DNA from: CAZHVS01 sp964536015
GTDB taxonomy: Bacteria > Bacteroidota > Ignavibacteria > Ignavibacteriales > Ignavibacteriaceae
Assembly (NCBI GenBank): GCA_964536015.1
Contig: CAZHVS010000021.1
Span: forward strand, 1-50,067
DNA length: 50,067 nt
Direction: 5' to 3'
Position numbers and translations under genes: made by a program. Of this stretch, positions 18,850 to 27,330 are shown piece after piece (positions within the stretch are counted from its first letter, which is position 1; the number at the start of each line of letters is the position of its first letter). Below the pieces are notes generated by a model that had not been told where the DNA came from, did not search any database, and worked only from the letters and a program-made list of their open reading frames with translations.

Positions 18850-20553
18850 ATGCTCAAATCTCTTTACATTAAAGATTACGCTTTGATTGAAAAAATATCT
18901 GTAAGTTTTAATGAAGGACTTAATATAATTACAGGTGAAACAGGTGCGGGAAAATCGATCTTAATTGACGCAATGAGTCTTTTGCTTGGCGAAAGAGCAT
19001 CAAGTGAAGTAATTAGAAAAGGTGCAGAGAAAGCAATTGTTGAAGGTATCTTTGATGTATCAAATAACAAAAAAGTTAAACACTTAATTGAAGAAAATGA
19101 ATTAGATTTATCAGACGAACTAATTGTACGAAGAGAATTATCGCTGCGAGGCTCAAACAGATGTTTTATAAATGATTCACCTGTTAATCTTAATCTTGTT
19201 AAAGAAATTGGAAACCTGCTTGTTGATTTGCATGGTCAGCATGAACATCAGTCTCTATTGAGGACAGAAACCCACATCGAATTTCTTGATGAATATGGAT
19301 TAAGTGAGAATCTTCTAATAGATTATAGAGGTGAATATCAAAAACTTAATAACCTAATCTCTGATTTAAGAAACCTTGAAGAGAAAGAAATCTTTCTTAA
19401 AGAAAAAAGAGACCTATATTCTTTCCAGTTAAAAGAAATTGATTCAGTCTCGCCCGAAGAGAACGAAGATGAAATTATAAACAATGAATTAAAAATTCTT
19501 GAAAACGCTGAAAGAATTATCGAATTAACTATTGGAGTCTATAACCAACTTTATGATTCAGATTCATCAGTATTCACTACTTTTGGCAGGGTTAAGCATG
19601 ATTTAATTGAATTATCCAGACTTGATTCTTTTTTTGAACAAACATTAAGTGAACTTGAAAGTGCAGTTACTATCTCAAAAGAGATTGCTTCCGCTATTTA
19701 TAATTATAAATCTAAATTTAGTATTGATCCAGAAAAACTTGAAGAGATGAGATTAAGACTCGCATCAATTAATCGATTGAAAAAAAAATATGGCGGAACA
19801 ATAAATCTTGTATTAGAACACAGAAAAAAGATAAAAGAAGATTTAAACCTCGCAGAAAATTTTGAAAACCAGATCGCTGACATAAGTGAAAAAATATTAG
19901 CACAAAGAAAATTATGTGGAAATTTAGCTGAAAATATTTCCGCTAAAAGGAAAGAGATTGCAAAACAAATTGCAAAAGAAATAAAAGAGATTTTGAAAAC
20001 ACTTGGGATTCAAAATCCGGCCTTTGAAATAAAAATTAAAAACGCAGAAAGTCATAACGAGAATTATGTTATTGTTGGTGACAAAAAAATATCTGCAAGT
20101 ATAAATGGTATCGATGAAGTTGAGTTTTATATTTCAACCAATTTAGGTGAAGATGTTAAACCGCTTGCTAAAGTGGCCTCTGGCGGTGAAATATCAAGAA
20201 TTATGCTTGCGTTAAAAAGTTCACTTGCTAAAAATGATAAACTTCCTGTTTTAATTTTTGACGAAATAGATGTTGGAGTAAGCGGAAGGATTGCTCAGAA
20301 AGTTGGGCAAACATTAAATTCATTAGCTCGTTTTCACCAGGTTATAACAATTACGCACTTACCACAAATTGCCGCATTTGGAAAGGCACACTATCTTGTG
20401 GAAAAAATTGGAGTTGACGGAAGAGTTACAAGTTCTATTAAAAAAATTGATGATGAAGAAAAAATAAAAGAAGTGGCAAAACTTATGAGTGGTGAGCAGA
20501 TTACAGATGCAAGTTTGCAAGGGGCAAAAGAACTTATAAAACATAGTTCTTGA
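18850..20553 (+). CDS. recN: DNA repair protein RecN
   Basis: An SMC-like ATPase of 567 residues acting in double-strand break repair. Walker A GETGAGKS at 29-36, the family DLHGQHEHQSLL segment near 128, a long coiled-coil centre (about 160-380), the ABC signature KVASGGEISRIMLALK and Walker B VLIFDEIDVGVSG with HLPQIAAFG near the end. Length matches RecN. It follows the Nudix gene by 7 bp and precedes the HemW-like gene by 13 bp, so it is transcribed in this cluster. Confidence 0.95.
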   Translation: MLKSLYIKDYALIEKISVSFNEGLNIITGETGAGKSILIDAMSLLLGERASSEVIRKGAEKAIVEGIFDVSNNKKVKHLIEENELDLSDELIVRRELSLRGSNRCFINDSPVNLNLVKEIGNLLVDLHGQHEHQSLLRTETHIEFLDEYGLSENLLIDYRGEYQKLNNLISDLRNLEEKEIFLKEKRDLYSFQLKEIDSVSPEENEDEIINNELKILENAERIIELTIGVYNQLYDSDSSVFTTFGRVKHDLIELSRLDSFFEQTLSELESAVTISKEIASAIYNYKSKFSIDPEKLEEMRLRLASINRLKKKYGGTINLVLEHRKKIKEDLNLAENFENQIADISEKILAQRKLCGNLAENISAKRKEIAKQIAKEIKEILKTLGIQNPAFEIKIKNAESHNENYVIVGDKKISASINGIDEVEFYISTNLGEDVKPLAKVASGGEISRIMLALKSSLAKNDKLPVLIFDEIDVGVSGRIAQKVGQTLNSLARFHQVITITHLPQIAAFGKAHYLVEKIGVDGRVTSSIKKIDDEEKIKEVAKLMSGEQITDASLQGAKELIKHSS

Positions 20554-20566
20554 GCTTTGATATAGT

Positions 20567-21697
20567 TTGAAAAATTCAGCGATATATATTCATATCCCTT
20601 TCTGTGAACATAAATGTATTTATTGTGATTTCTATTCAATAACAAATAGTAATAATATTGATATTTTTTTGAATGCTCTGAAAAAAGAAATGGATTACTA
20701 TTCTGCTCTCTTTTCAGAAAAACATGTTTACTCGTCAATATATTTTGGTGGTGGAACACCTTCCTTGCTTGCAGCCAATTCAATTTATGAAATAATAAAT
20801 CATTTATATAAAACATTTTCTTTTAGTAATGATATTGAAATAACTCTTGAAACAAATCCCGGAACAGTAAACTTAGAAAAACTTAAAGAATTTAAATCTG
20901 CTGGGGTTAATCGACTTAGTATAGGTGTTCAATCATTTTATGAGAATGATTTGAAATTTTTATCAAGAATTCATGATAAAGCAACTGCAATACAAACAGT
21001 TTGTCAAGCCGTTGAAGTTGGGTTTCAAAACATTAATGTCGATTTGATTTTTAATCTTCCGGAACAAACGAAAAAAAAGTGGTTATTGAATTTGCAAGAA
21101 GCAGTTGGCTTACCAATAAAGCATATTTCGGCTTATAGTTTGATTGTTGAAAAGGGGACTATTCTTAATAAAATGGTACTAGATGGAAAAATAAAAATAT
21201 CAGATGAAGATTATGATGCTGATTTATATGAAGAAACAATCTCTTTTTTATCTTCAAAAAATTTTTTACAGTATGAAGTTTCTAATTTTGCAAAGGATGG
21301 ATATGAATGCAGACATAATCTTTCTTACTGGCAATATAATAACTATCTCGGTTTTGGTCCCTCCTCACATTCTTTTTATAATGGAAAGAGATGGTGGAAT
21401 TATACGAGTTTAAAATTTTATATTAATTCAATTGAATCTGCAGGCCATGGAGTGTGTGGAAACGAAATTCTGAACAAACTGCAAATGCAGGATGAATTTA
21501 TTATGCTTGCATTGCGAAGCAAAGGATTGAATCTAAAGGTATTTGAAAAACAATTTGGCGAAGCATTTATAAAAAAGAATAAAAATAAACTGGATGAATT
21601 GATAAAAAATAAATTTGCAGTTCTTCAGAATAATATTTTTTCTTTAACTGAAAAAGGATATGCGGTTTGTGATGAAATACTAACGAAACTGATTTAA
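20567..21697 (+). CDS. hemW: HemW-like radical SAM protein
   Basis: A 376-residue radical SAM protein, formerly called oxygen-independent coproporphyrinogen III oxidase. The cluster motif is C-x3-C-x2-C at Cys13, Cys17 and Cys20 within YIHIPFCEHKCIYCDF; GGGTPS, ETNPGTVN and GVQSF follow. The four-residue C-terminal HemN pattern of true CPO is not evident, and the single cysteine after the motif (absent the HemN CxxxCxxCxC) supports HemW, a heme chaperone, rather than HemN. Such a role would suit a cell that loads many cytochromes. Start is TTG at 20567. Confidence 0.85.
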   Translation: MKNSAIYIHIPFCEHKCIYCDFYSITNSNNIDIFLNALKKEMDYYSALFSEKHVYSSIYFGGGTPSLLAANSIYEIINHLYKTFSFSNDIEITLETNPGTVNLEKLKEFKSAGVNRLSIGVQSFYENDLKFLSRIHDKATAIQTVCQAVEVGFQNINVDLIFNLPEQTKKKWLLNLQEAVGLPIKHISAYSLIVEKGTILNKMVLDGKIKISDEDYDADLYEETISFLSSKNFLQYEVSNFAKDGYECRHNLSYWQYNNYLGFGPSSHSFYNGKRWWNYTSLKFYINSIESAGHGVCGNEILNKLQMQDEFIMLALRSKGLNLKVFEKQFGEAFIKKNKNKLDELIKNKFAVLQNNIFSLTEKGYAVCDEILTKLI

Positions 21698-21767
21698 TTT
21701 TATTTTCAGCTTCTTATTTCCTTTCCTATTTTTGTATAAGCCTTTTTATTTATTACCTATAATTGAT

Positions 21768-23894
21768 GTGAAATTTTATAAACTATTATTCTATATAATT
21801 CTATTTTCTGGAATTTATTTTGCGCAGACAAAAAAAGTTGTTGCAATAAGAACTGACACTCCACCTGAGATTGATGGTTATCTTTATGATGATTGTTGGA
21901 AAAATGCAATTACAATTTCAGATTTTTTACAACAGGAACCAATAAGCGGAAACTTGCCAACATATAAAACCGAAGTTAAAATTCTTTATGATAATGAAAA
22001 TCTATACATTGGAGTAATGTGTTATGATGACGAACCAGAAAAGATTATTGCAAGAGAGTTGAAATGGGACGGAAGAATGAGTGGCGATGACAATTTCACG
22101 CTAATTTTTGACACTTTCAATGATAAAAATAATTCGTACTGGTTTGGAACAAATCCGCTTGGAATGCACGATGATGCTCTTCTTACCGGTTTCGATATGA
22201 GCGGTTTCAACGAGAGCTGGAACGGAGTGTGGGATGTTCGCTCACAAATTACTTCTGAAGGATGGAGCATTGAATGGATTTTCCCTTTCTCAACTTTTAA
22301 ATTCTATGAGAAAGAAGAACAAATATGGGGAATAAATTTTTCTCGCGAGATTAAAAGAACTGGTGAAGTAGTACAGTGGACAGCAATAGGTCGTGATAAA
22401 GGTATGTTTAAACTTTCTCATGCTGGTGAACTTGTTGGAATAAAAAACATTAATCGAGGTAATCCTATTTATCTTAAACCTTTTTTTTCAATTGGCAAAG
22501 AGAAACGAAATGAATACGAAAAAAATATTTATAAACCAGGACTTGACATTAAGTATGGCATATCAGATCAACTTTCTCTTGATTTAACTATAAATACTGA
22601 TTTTGCTCAAGTCGAAAGCGATAAAGCCGTTATTAATCTTACGCGATTTCCTTTGTTCTTTCCTGAAAAAAGAGATTTCTTTCTTGAAGGAGCAAATATT
22701 TTTGATTTTAGCCTTGGTGAGTCAAACAGAATTTTTTATAGTAGAAGAATTGGAATTTTTAATGGTGATGAAATCCCTGTCATTGGCGGTGTAAAAGTTG
22801 TTGGGAAAATAGCTAATACTGAAATTGGTTTTATAACAACGCAAACTGCAAGAAAAAATAATCAGCCATCAACAAATTACTCTGTAGCAAGAGTAAAGCT
22901 TGAAATACTTAAACAATCATACACTGGATTTTTAATTACAAACAAATACTCCAATGGACATTTTAACAGAGTATATGCTGCTGATTTGAATTTATCATTC
23001 GACAATTTTCTTGGAGATAAAAATATTATTATTTATTCGGGTTTTGCAAAGAGTGATGAACAAAATAACAGAAAAGATTCGTGGGCGGGAAATATTTATG
23101 TTTATTATCCAAATGATTTGATTAATCAAAACCTTGCTTATAGATTTATTCAGAAAAATTTTAATCCCGAAATGGGTTTTATTAGACGCGGAGGAGTTCA
23201 ACTTGTTTCTTATGATTTTGGATTATCACCAAGGATAAATTATGGAATAATAAAAAAATTAAGATTTGAACCTCTAGTAACTGAACTTACGCTCGATGAT
23301 AAAAGTAAAATGATTACAGGAGAGTTTCAAATTCAACCATTTGGTATTCAAACATTTGAAGGAGATGTGATTACTTTTGGTTTAAAAAGAAATTATGATC
23401 GGGTTGAAAATGATTTTTCTATTTTCGGAGATAAAGTAATTAAAAAAGGCGAATACTGGTTTAATGAATGGGGAATTGATGGGCAATTATCAAGGGGCAG
23501 AATAATATACGGAGAATTTTTTATAGGCGGTGGCAATTACTTTAACGGGAAAAAAGACAATTATTATTCTTCAATTGTATTTAGCCCGAATAGCAAAATA
23601 ACTTTGCTTATTGATTACAACTACAATTTTATTGACCTTGAAAATTCACATTTTTCAACGAGTGAAATAGGAACTACTTTTCGTTATGACTTTTCAACCC
23701 GAGTGTTTTCATCAGTATTTGCTCAATGGAACAATGAAATTCATGAACTTAGTCTTAATTACAGATTTAACTGGCAACCGAAAATTGGCAGCAATTTTTA
23801 CTTTGTAGTTAATCAGCTCTTTTCCACTATTGGAAAATTGAGGTCAACAAGTTTTACAGTTCTTACAAAATTTGTTTGGATGATTACTATGTAA
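21768..23894 (+). CDS. DUF5916 outer-membrane protein with CBM9-like N-terminal domain
   Basis: A 708-residue exported protein. I start at GTG 21768, which gives a clean signal peptide (MKFYKLLFYIILFSGIYFAQ); a TTG 36 nt upstream would add 12 residues. Residues of about 22-215 resemble a family 9 carbohydrate-binding domain (PEIDGYLYDDCWKNA, GDDNFTLIFDTFNDK), and the rest, rich in alternating aromatic beta-strands and ending in an aromatic-rich strand, fits the DUF5916 barrel. The role is unknown; the family often sits with peptidases and glycan enzymes. It precedes the GH20 gene by 54 bp. Confidence 0.82.
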   Translation: MKFYKLLFYIILFSGIYFAQTKKVVAIRTDTPPEIDGYLYDDCWKNAITISDFLQQEPISGNLPTYKTEVKILYDNENLYIGVMCYDDEPEKIIARELKWDGRMSGDDNFTLIFDTFNDKNNSYWFGTNPLGMHDDALLTGFDMSGFNESWNGVWDVRSQITSEGWSIEWIFPFSTFKFYEKEEQIWGINFSREIKRTGEVVQWTAIGRDKGMFKLSHAGELVGIKNINRGNPIYLKPFFSIGKEKRNEYEKNIYKPGLDIKYGISDQLSLDLTINTDFAQVESDKAVINLTRFPLFFPEKRDFFLEGANIFDFSLGESNRIFYSRRIGIFNGDEIPVIGGVKVVGKIANTEIGFITTQTARKNNQPSTNYSVARVKLEILKQSYTGFLITNKYSNGHFNRVYAADLNLSFDNFLGDKNIIIYSGFAKSDEQNNRKDSWAGNIYVYYPNDLINQNLAYRFIQKNFNPEMGFIRRGGVQLVSYDFGLSPRINYGIIKKLRFEPLVTELTLDDKSKMITGEFQIQPFGIQTFEGDVITFGLKRNYDRVENDFSIFGDKVIKKGEYWFNEWGIDGQLSRGRIIYGEFFIGGGNYFNGKKDNYYSSIVFSPNSKITLLIDYNYNFIDLENSHFSTSEIGTTFRYDFSTRVFSSVFAQWNNEIHELSLNYRFNWQPKIGSNFYFVVNQLFSTIGKLRSTSFTVLTKFVWMITM

Positions 23895-23948
23895 TCAACA
23901 AACGTGATTTTAAAAACAATTTTCCTCTAAACTTATAGTGAGTTACAA

Positions 23949-25979
23949 ATGAAACTTATCTTCAAATGCTTAATAATGATTCTTTTTTCATCATCTGTTT
24001 TTTCACAAGGAATAAAAAATTTACTACCTGTTCCTTTTTCAATGAATAAGATTGAAGGTAAATTCAGAGTAGAAAAAACTTTTACCATTTCAGTTGATGG
24101 AAATCCTGATTCAAGAATATATTCTGCCGCAACAAGATTTTTAAGAAGACTTTCCGGAAGAACTGGTCTTTTCTTTTCGCAGGATTTTTTAACCGCTGAA
24201 AGTAAAGATGAATCTGCTCAAATGAAAATTTCTGTCAGTCGGAAAGGAAAAGTTGTTTTAGGTGAAGACGAATCTTATAAAATTATAATCACATCAGAAA
24301 AAATTGAACTGATATCTGAGAATGATATTGGTGCTATAAGAGCATTCGAAACTTTGCTTCAACTTTTAAGCACAGATAAAGAAGGATATTTTTTACCATG
24401 TGTAAAAATAGAAGATAAACCACGATTTATTTGGCGTGGTCTGTTGATTGATGTTAGCAGGCATTTTATGCCAATTGATGTAATCAAAAGAAATCTTGAT
24501 GGAATGGCAGCAGTAAAGATGAACGTTTTGCATTGGCATTTAACAGATGATCAGGGATTTCGTGTTGAAAGCAGAGTCTTTCCTCAACTACATCAGCTTG
24601 GCAGTGATGGCTTCTTTTATACACAGGACGAGATAAAAGATATTATTGCATATGCGAATGCAAGGGGAATCAGAGTTGTGCCTGAATTTGATATTCCCGG
24701 ACATTCAACAAGCTGGTTTGTGGCTTTTCCTAATCTGGCATCAGCTTCGGGACCATATAAAGTTGAAAGAAACTGGGGAGTATTTGATCCGACCTTCAAT
24801 CCGACAATTGAAGAAACTTATAATTTCTTTGATAAATTTTTTGAAGAAATGGCAAAACTTTTTCCCGATGATTATATTCATATTGGCGGTGATGAGAATA
24901 ATGGAAAGCAATGGAATTCAAATAATGAAATTCAAAGTTTCATGAAAAAAAATAAAATCCAAAATAATCATGAATTACAAACATACTTTAACAAACGGGT
25001 ATTGAAAATTCTTACCAAGCACAGGAAAAAAATGATGGGCTGGGATGAAATTCTTCAACCTGATTTACCAAACAGTATCGTTATACAATCGTGGAGAGGG
25101 ACAAAATCTTTATTTGAATCTGCACAAAAAGGGTATATGGGAATTTTATCAGCTGGTTATTATATTGATTTAATTCAACCTGCAAGTTATCATTATTTAA
25201 ACGATCCTATTCCCGATACAGTAAAACTTAAAGAAGATGAAATGAAATTTATTCTTGGTGGAGAAGCTACAAGTTGGGGTGAACTTGTTACATATGAAAC
25301 AATTGACTCCCGCATCTGGCCAAGAACAGCAGCGATTGCAGAACGCCTTTGGTCTCAGCAGAATATTAAAGACGTTGATGATATGTATCGCCGGCTTGAT
25401 GTAATTAGTATTCAACTTGAAGAACTTGGTTTGCTTCACATAAAAAACCAGGGAATGATGATAAGAAGGCTAACAAATGGAAAAGAGTATTCAGCATTAA
25501 ATACTTTACTGAGTGTAATTGAACCCGTGAAAAATTATAATCGTCATTTCCAGGGAGTAAAATATACTTCTTATTCGCCTTATACAAGAATTGTTGATAT
25601 TGCACAGCCTGAATCCAAAACAGCAAGGATTTTTTCTCAAAGTGTGGACTATTTTTTATTAAAAAGAAATAAAACTACTACTGATGAAGTAATAAAAACT
25701 TTATCTAAATGGAGATCGAATTACAAAAGCATTAAAAAAATAACGATGAAACATCCTGTGCTAAAAGAGATAGATTCGCTTTCGATTAATCTTTCCAAAA
25801 TTTCTAAAACTGGAATTGAAGCAATAAAAATAATTAAAAAGAAAAAAGAGTTTACAAAGGAATGGTATGATGAAAGCGCTAAATTAATTCAACAATCTAA
25901 AAAACCTTATGGACAATGCGAGTTAATGGTTGTTGGGGCAATTGAAAAATTAATACGAACTACAAAGGAGGAGCATTAA
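23949..25979 (+). CDS. GH20 beta-N-acetylhexosaminidase
   Basis: A 676-residue exported glycosidase with signal peptide MKLIFKCLIMILFSSSVFSQ. Residues 22-155 form the GH20b domain; the TIM barrel starts at RGLLIDVSRHFMP (163-175), with HWHLTDDQGFR (195-205) and the catalytic pair Asp315-Glu316 in HIGGDEN. Family enzymes release terminal GlcNAc or GalNAc by substrate-assisted catalysis. A C-terminal helical extension of about 150 residues follows the barrel. It converges on the SDR gene, with a 9-bp-stem hairpin between them. Confidence 0.93.
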   Translation: MKLIFKCLIMILFSSSVFSQGIKNLLPVPFSMNKIEGKFRVEKTFTISVDGNPDSRIYSAATRFLRRLSGRTGLFFSQDFLTAESKDESAQMKISVSRKGKVVLGEDESYKIIITSEKIELISENDIGAIRAFETLLQLLSTDKEGYFLPCVKIEDKPRFIWRGLLIDVSRHFMPIDVIKRNLDGMAAVKMNVLHWHLTDDQGFRVESRVFPQLHQLGSDGFFYTQDEIKDIIAYANARGIRVVPEFDIPGHSTSWFVAFPNLASASGPYKVERNWGVFDPTFNPTIEETYNFFDKFFEEMAKLFPDDYIHIGGDENNGKQWNSNNEIQSFMKKNKIQNNHELQTYFNKRVLKILTKHRKKMMGWDEILQPDLPNSIVIQSWRGTKSLFESAQKGYMGILSAGYYIDLIQPASYHYLNDPIPDTVKLKEDEMKFILGGEATSWGELVTYETIDSRIWPRTAAIAERLWSQQNIKDVDDMYRRLDVISIQLEELGLLHIKNQGMMIRRLTNGKEYSALNTLLSVIEPVKNYNRHFQGVKYTSYSPYTRIVDIAQPESKTARIFSQSVDYFLLKRNKTTTDEVIKTLSKWRSNYKSIKKITMKHPVLKEIDSLSINLSKISKTGIEAIKIIKKKKEFTKEWYDESAKLIQQSKKPYGQCELMVVGAIEKLIRTTKEEH

Positions 25980-25992
25980 TTGTCAGGTTTTA

Positions 25993-26017
25993 GTGAGACG
26001 GAGGAATCCCGTCTCAC
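25993..26017. terminator. Bidirectional hairpin between convergent genes
   Basis: GTGAGACGG (25993-26001) and CCGTCTCAC (26009-26017) form a perfect 9-bp GC-rich stem with a 7-nt loop. It sits between the convergent GH20 and SDR genes. T-runs are short on both sides, so it could be a bidirectional terminator or a dispersed REP-like palindrome. Confidence 0.65.
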
Positions 26018-26029
26018 CTTATGAATTGT

Positions 26030-26800
26030 TTATTCTCTTACGACAAAATTTACGTGTGCCTGAGCAATTGGTGTTAAAATTATTTCATTAATATTTACAT
26101 GCCATGGGCGAGTAGCACAATAAATTACAGCATCGGCAATATCTTCTCCCGTTAAAGGAGTTAATCCTTTATATACGTTTTTTGCTCTTTCAGTATCACC
26201 ATTAAACCTAACGTTACTAAATTCAGTTTCAACCATACCAGGATCTACCGAAGAAATTTTTACGTACTTATCAAGCACATCTATTCTCATAGCTTGCGAC
26301 AAAGCTTTTACTGCAAATTTAGTTGCGCAATAAACATTGCCTCCAGGATAGACATCATGACCAGCAACCGAACCAATGTTTATTATATGTCCTGATTTTC
26401 TATCAATCATCTGCGGTAAAATTTCTCTTGTAACGTAAAGAAGACCTTTGAGATTAGTATCAATCATTAATTCCCAGTCTTCAGTTTTACCTTCGTAAAT
26501 TTTATCGAGTCCTTTGCCAAGTCCAGCGTTATTTACAAGTATATCAATTCTTTTCCACTCATCAGGAAGAGAAGAAATTTTGTCTTTTACTTCAGTTTTG
26601 TTTTTAACATCAAAAATCAGAGGAAGAGTTTTAACACCATACTTTTCCGAAAGATATATGGCGTGCTGTTCAACTTTTTCTTTTCTTCTTCCATTTAATA
26701 TAACATGTGCTCCTTCTTTTGCAAAAGATTCAGCACAGGCTTTCCCAATGCCGGATGATGTTCCGGTGATTAATACAATTTTATTTTTTAATGAATTCAT
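26030..26800 (-). CDS. Short-chain dehydrogenase/reductase (YdfG-like)
   Basis: A classical SDR of 256 residues: TGTSSGIG cofactor loop at 12-19, NNAG, the catalytic Ser in INIGSVAG and Y-x3-K in YCATK. The residues after the second strand (NGRRKEK) favour NADPH. The closest named group is the YdfG-type serine/3-hydroxy acid dehydrogenases, but substrate cannot be read. AAGGAG lies just upstream of the ATG. It is the third gene of a minus-strand set with a GH20 enzyme and a membrane protein (8 bp gap). Confidence 0.9.
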   Translation of the reverse strand: MNSLKNKIVLITGTSSGIGKACAESFAKEGAHVILNGRRKEKVEQHAIYLSEKYGVKTLPLIFDVKNKTEVKDKISSLPDEWKRIDILVNNAGLGKGLDKIYEGKTEDWELMIDTNLKGLLYVTREILPQMIDRKSGHIINIGSVAGHDVYPGGNVYCATKFAVKALSQAMRIDVLDKYVKISSVDPGMVETEFSNVRFNGDTERAKNVYKGLTPLTGEDIADAVIYCATRPWHVNINEIILTPIAQAHVNFVVRE

Positions 26801-26808
26801 ATGCTCCT

Positions 26809-27330
26809 TTAAGTATTATTTGTAAAATAATTTGTAATTCTGTTGAATACTAAACTTATATAAACAAAGAGAACCAATGAAATAAAAAAAATGACTATAG
26901 TCTGTTCTTGCCGGTTAAACTTTGTACTATTAAAAAACATTGTCCATTCATGACTGATTGTTAGCTTAAAAATAAATGACACTATAAAAAAGATCATACT
27001 AAAAAATAACCAGGAAACATTAATAACCTGAAAGATAACAGCTCCCGCTTTTAATTTAAAGTTTCCTTTCAGTTTAATTATCAAGGAAGTCAATTCAATA
27101 ATTATAACTATAGAAATAAAATATGATGCAAGTAAAAGGTATTTTAAGTATTCGTTTGTAACCGAAGGCCAATCATAACTCAAAGAAAAATAATAACCTT
27201 CAAAAGTAAATTTCATGTTGGATTTCATTACAAAGAACACAATTGCTGCTTGAACAATTTCCCTCAAATATAACACAGAAAATAATCCTGCTAATATGCC
27301 ATAAAGCAGGGAAGTTTTTTTATCATTCAT
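26809..27330 (-). CDS. Hypothetical membrane protein with four predicted helices
   Basis: A 173-residue protein with four hydrophobic segments (about 8-36, 64-88, 96-124 and 146-167). I recognise no family. Its ATG overlaps the stop of the upstream GH20 gene as ATGA, which indicates translational coupling, and the SDR follows after 8 bp. The context suggests a helper of the glycan locus, but nothing in the sequence defines the role. Confidence 0.75.
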   Translation of the reverse strand: MNDKKTSLLYGILAGLFSVLYLREIVQAAIVFFVMKSNMKFTFEGYYFSLSYDWPSVTNEYLKYLLLASYFISIVIIIELTSLIIKLKGNFKLKAGAVIFQVINVSWLFFSMIFFIVSFIFKLTISHEWTMFFNSTKFNRQEQTIVIFFISLVLFVYISLVFNRITNYFTNNT

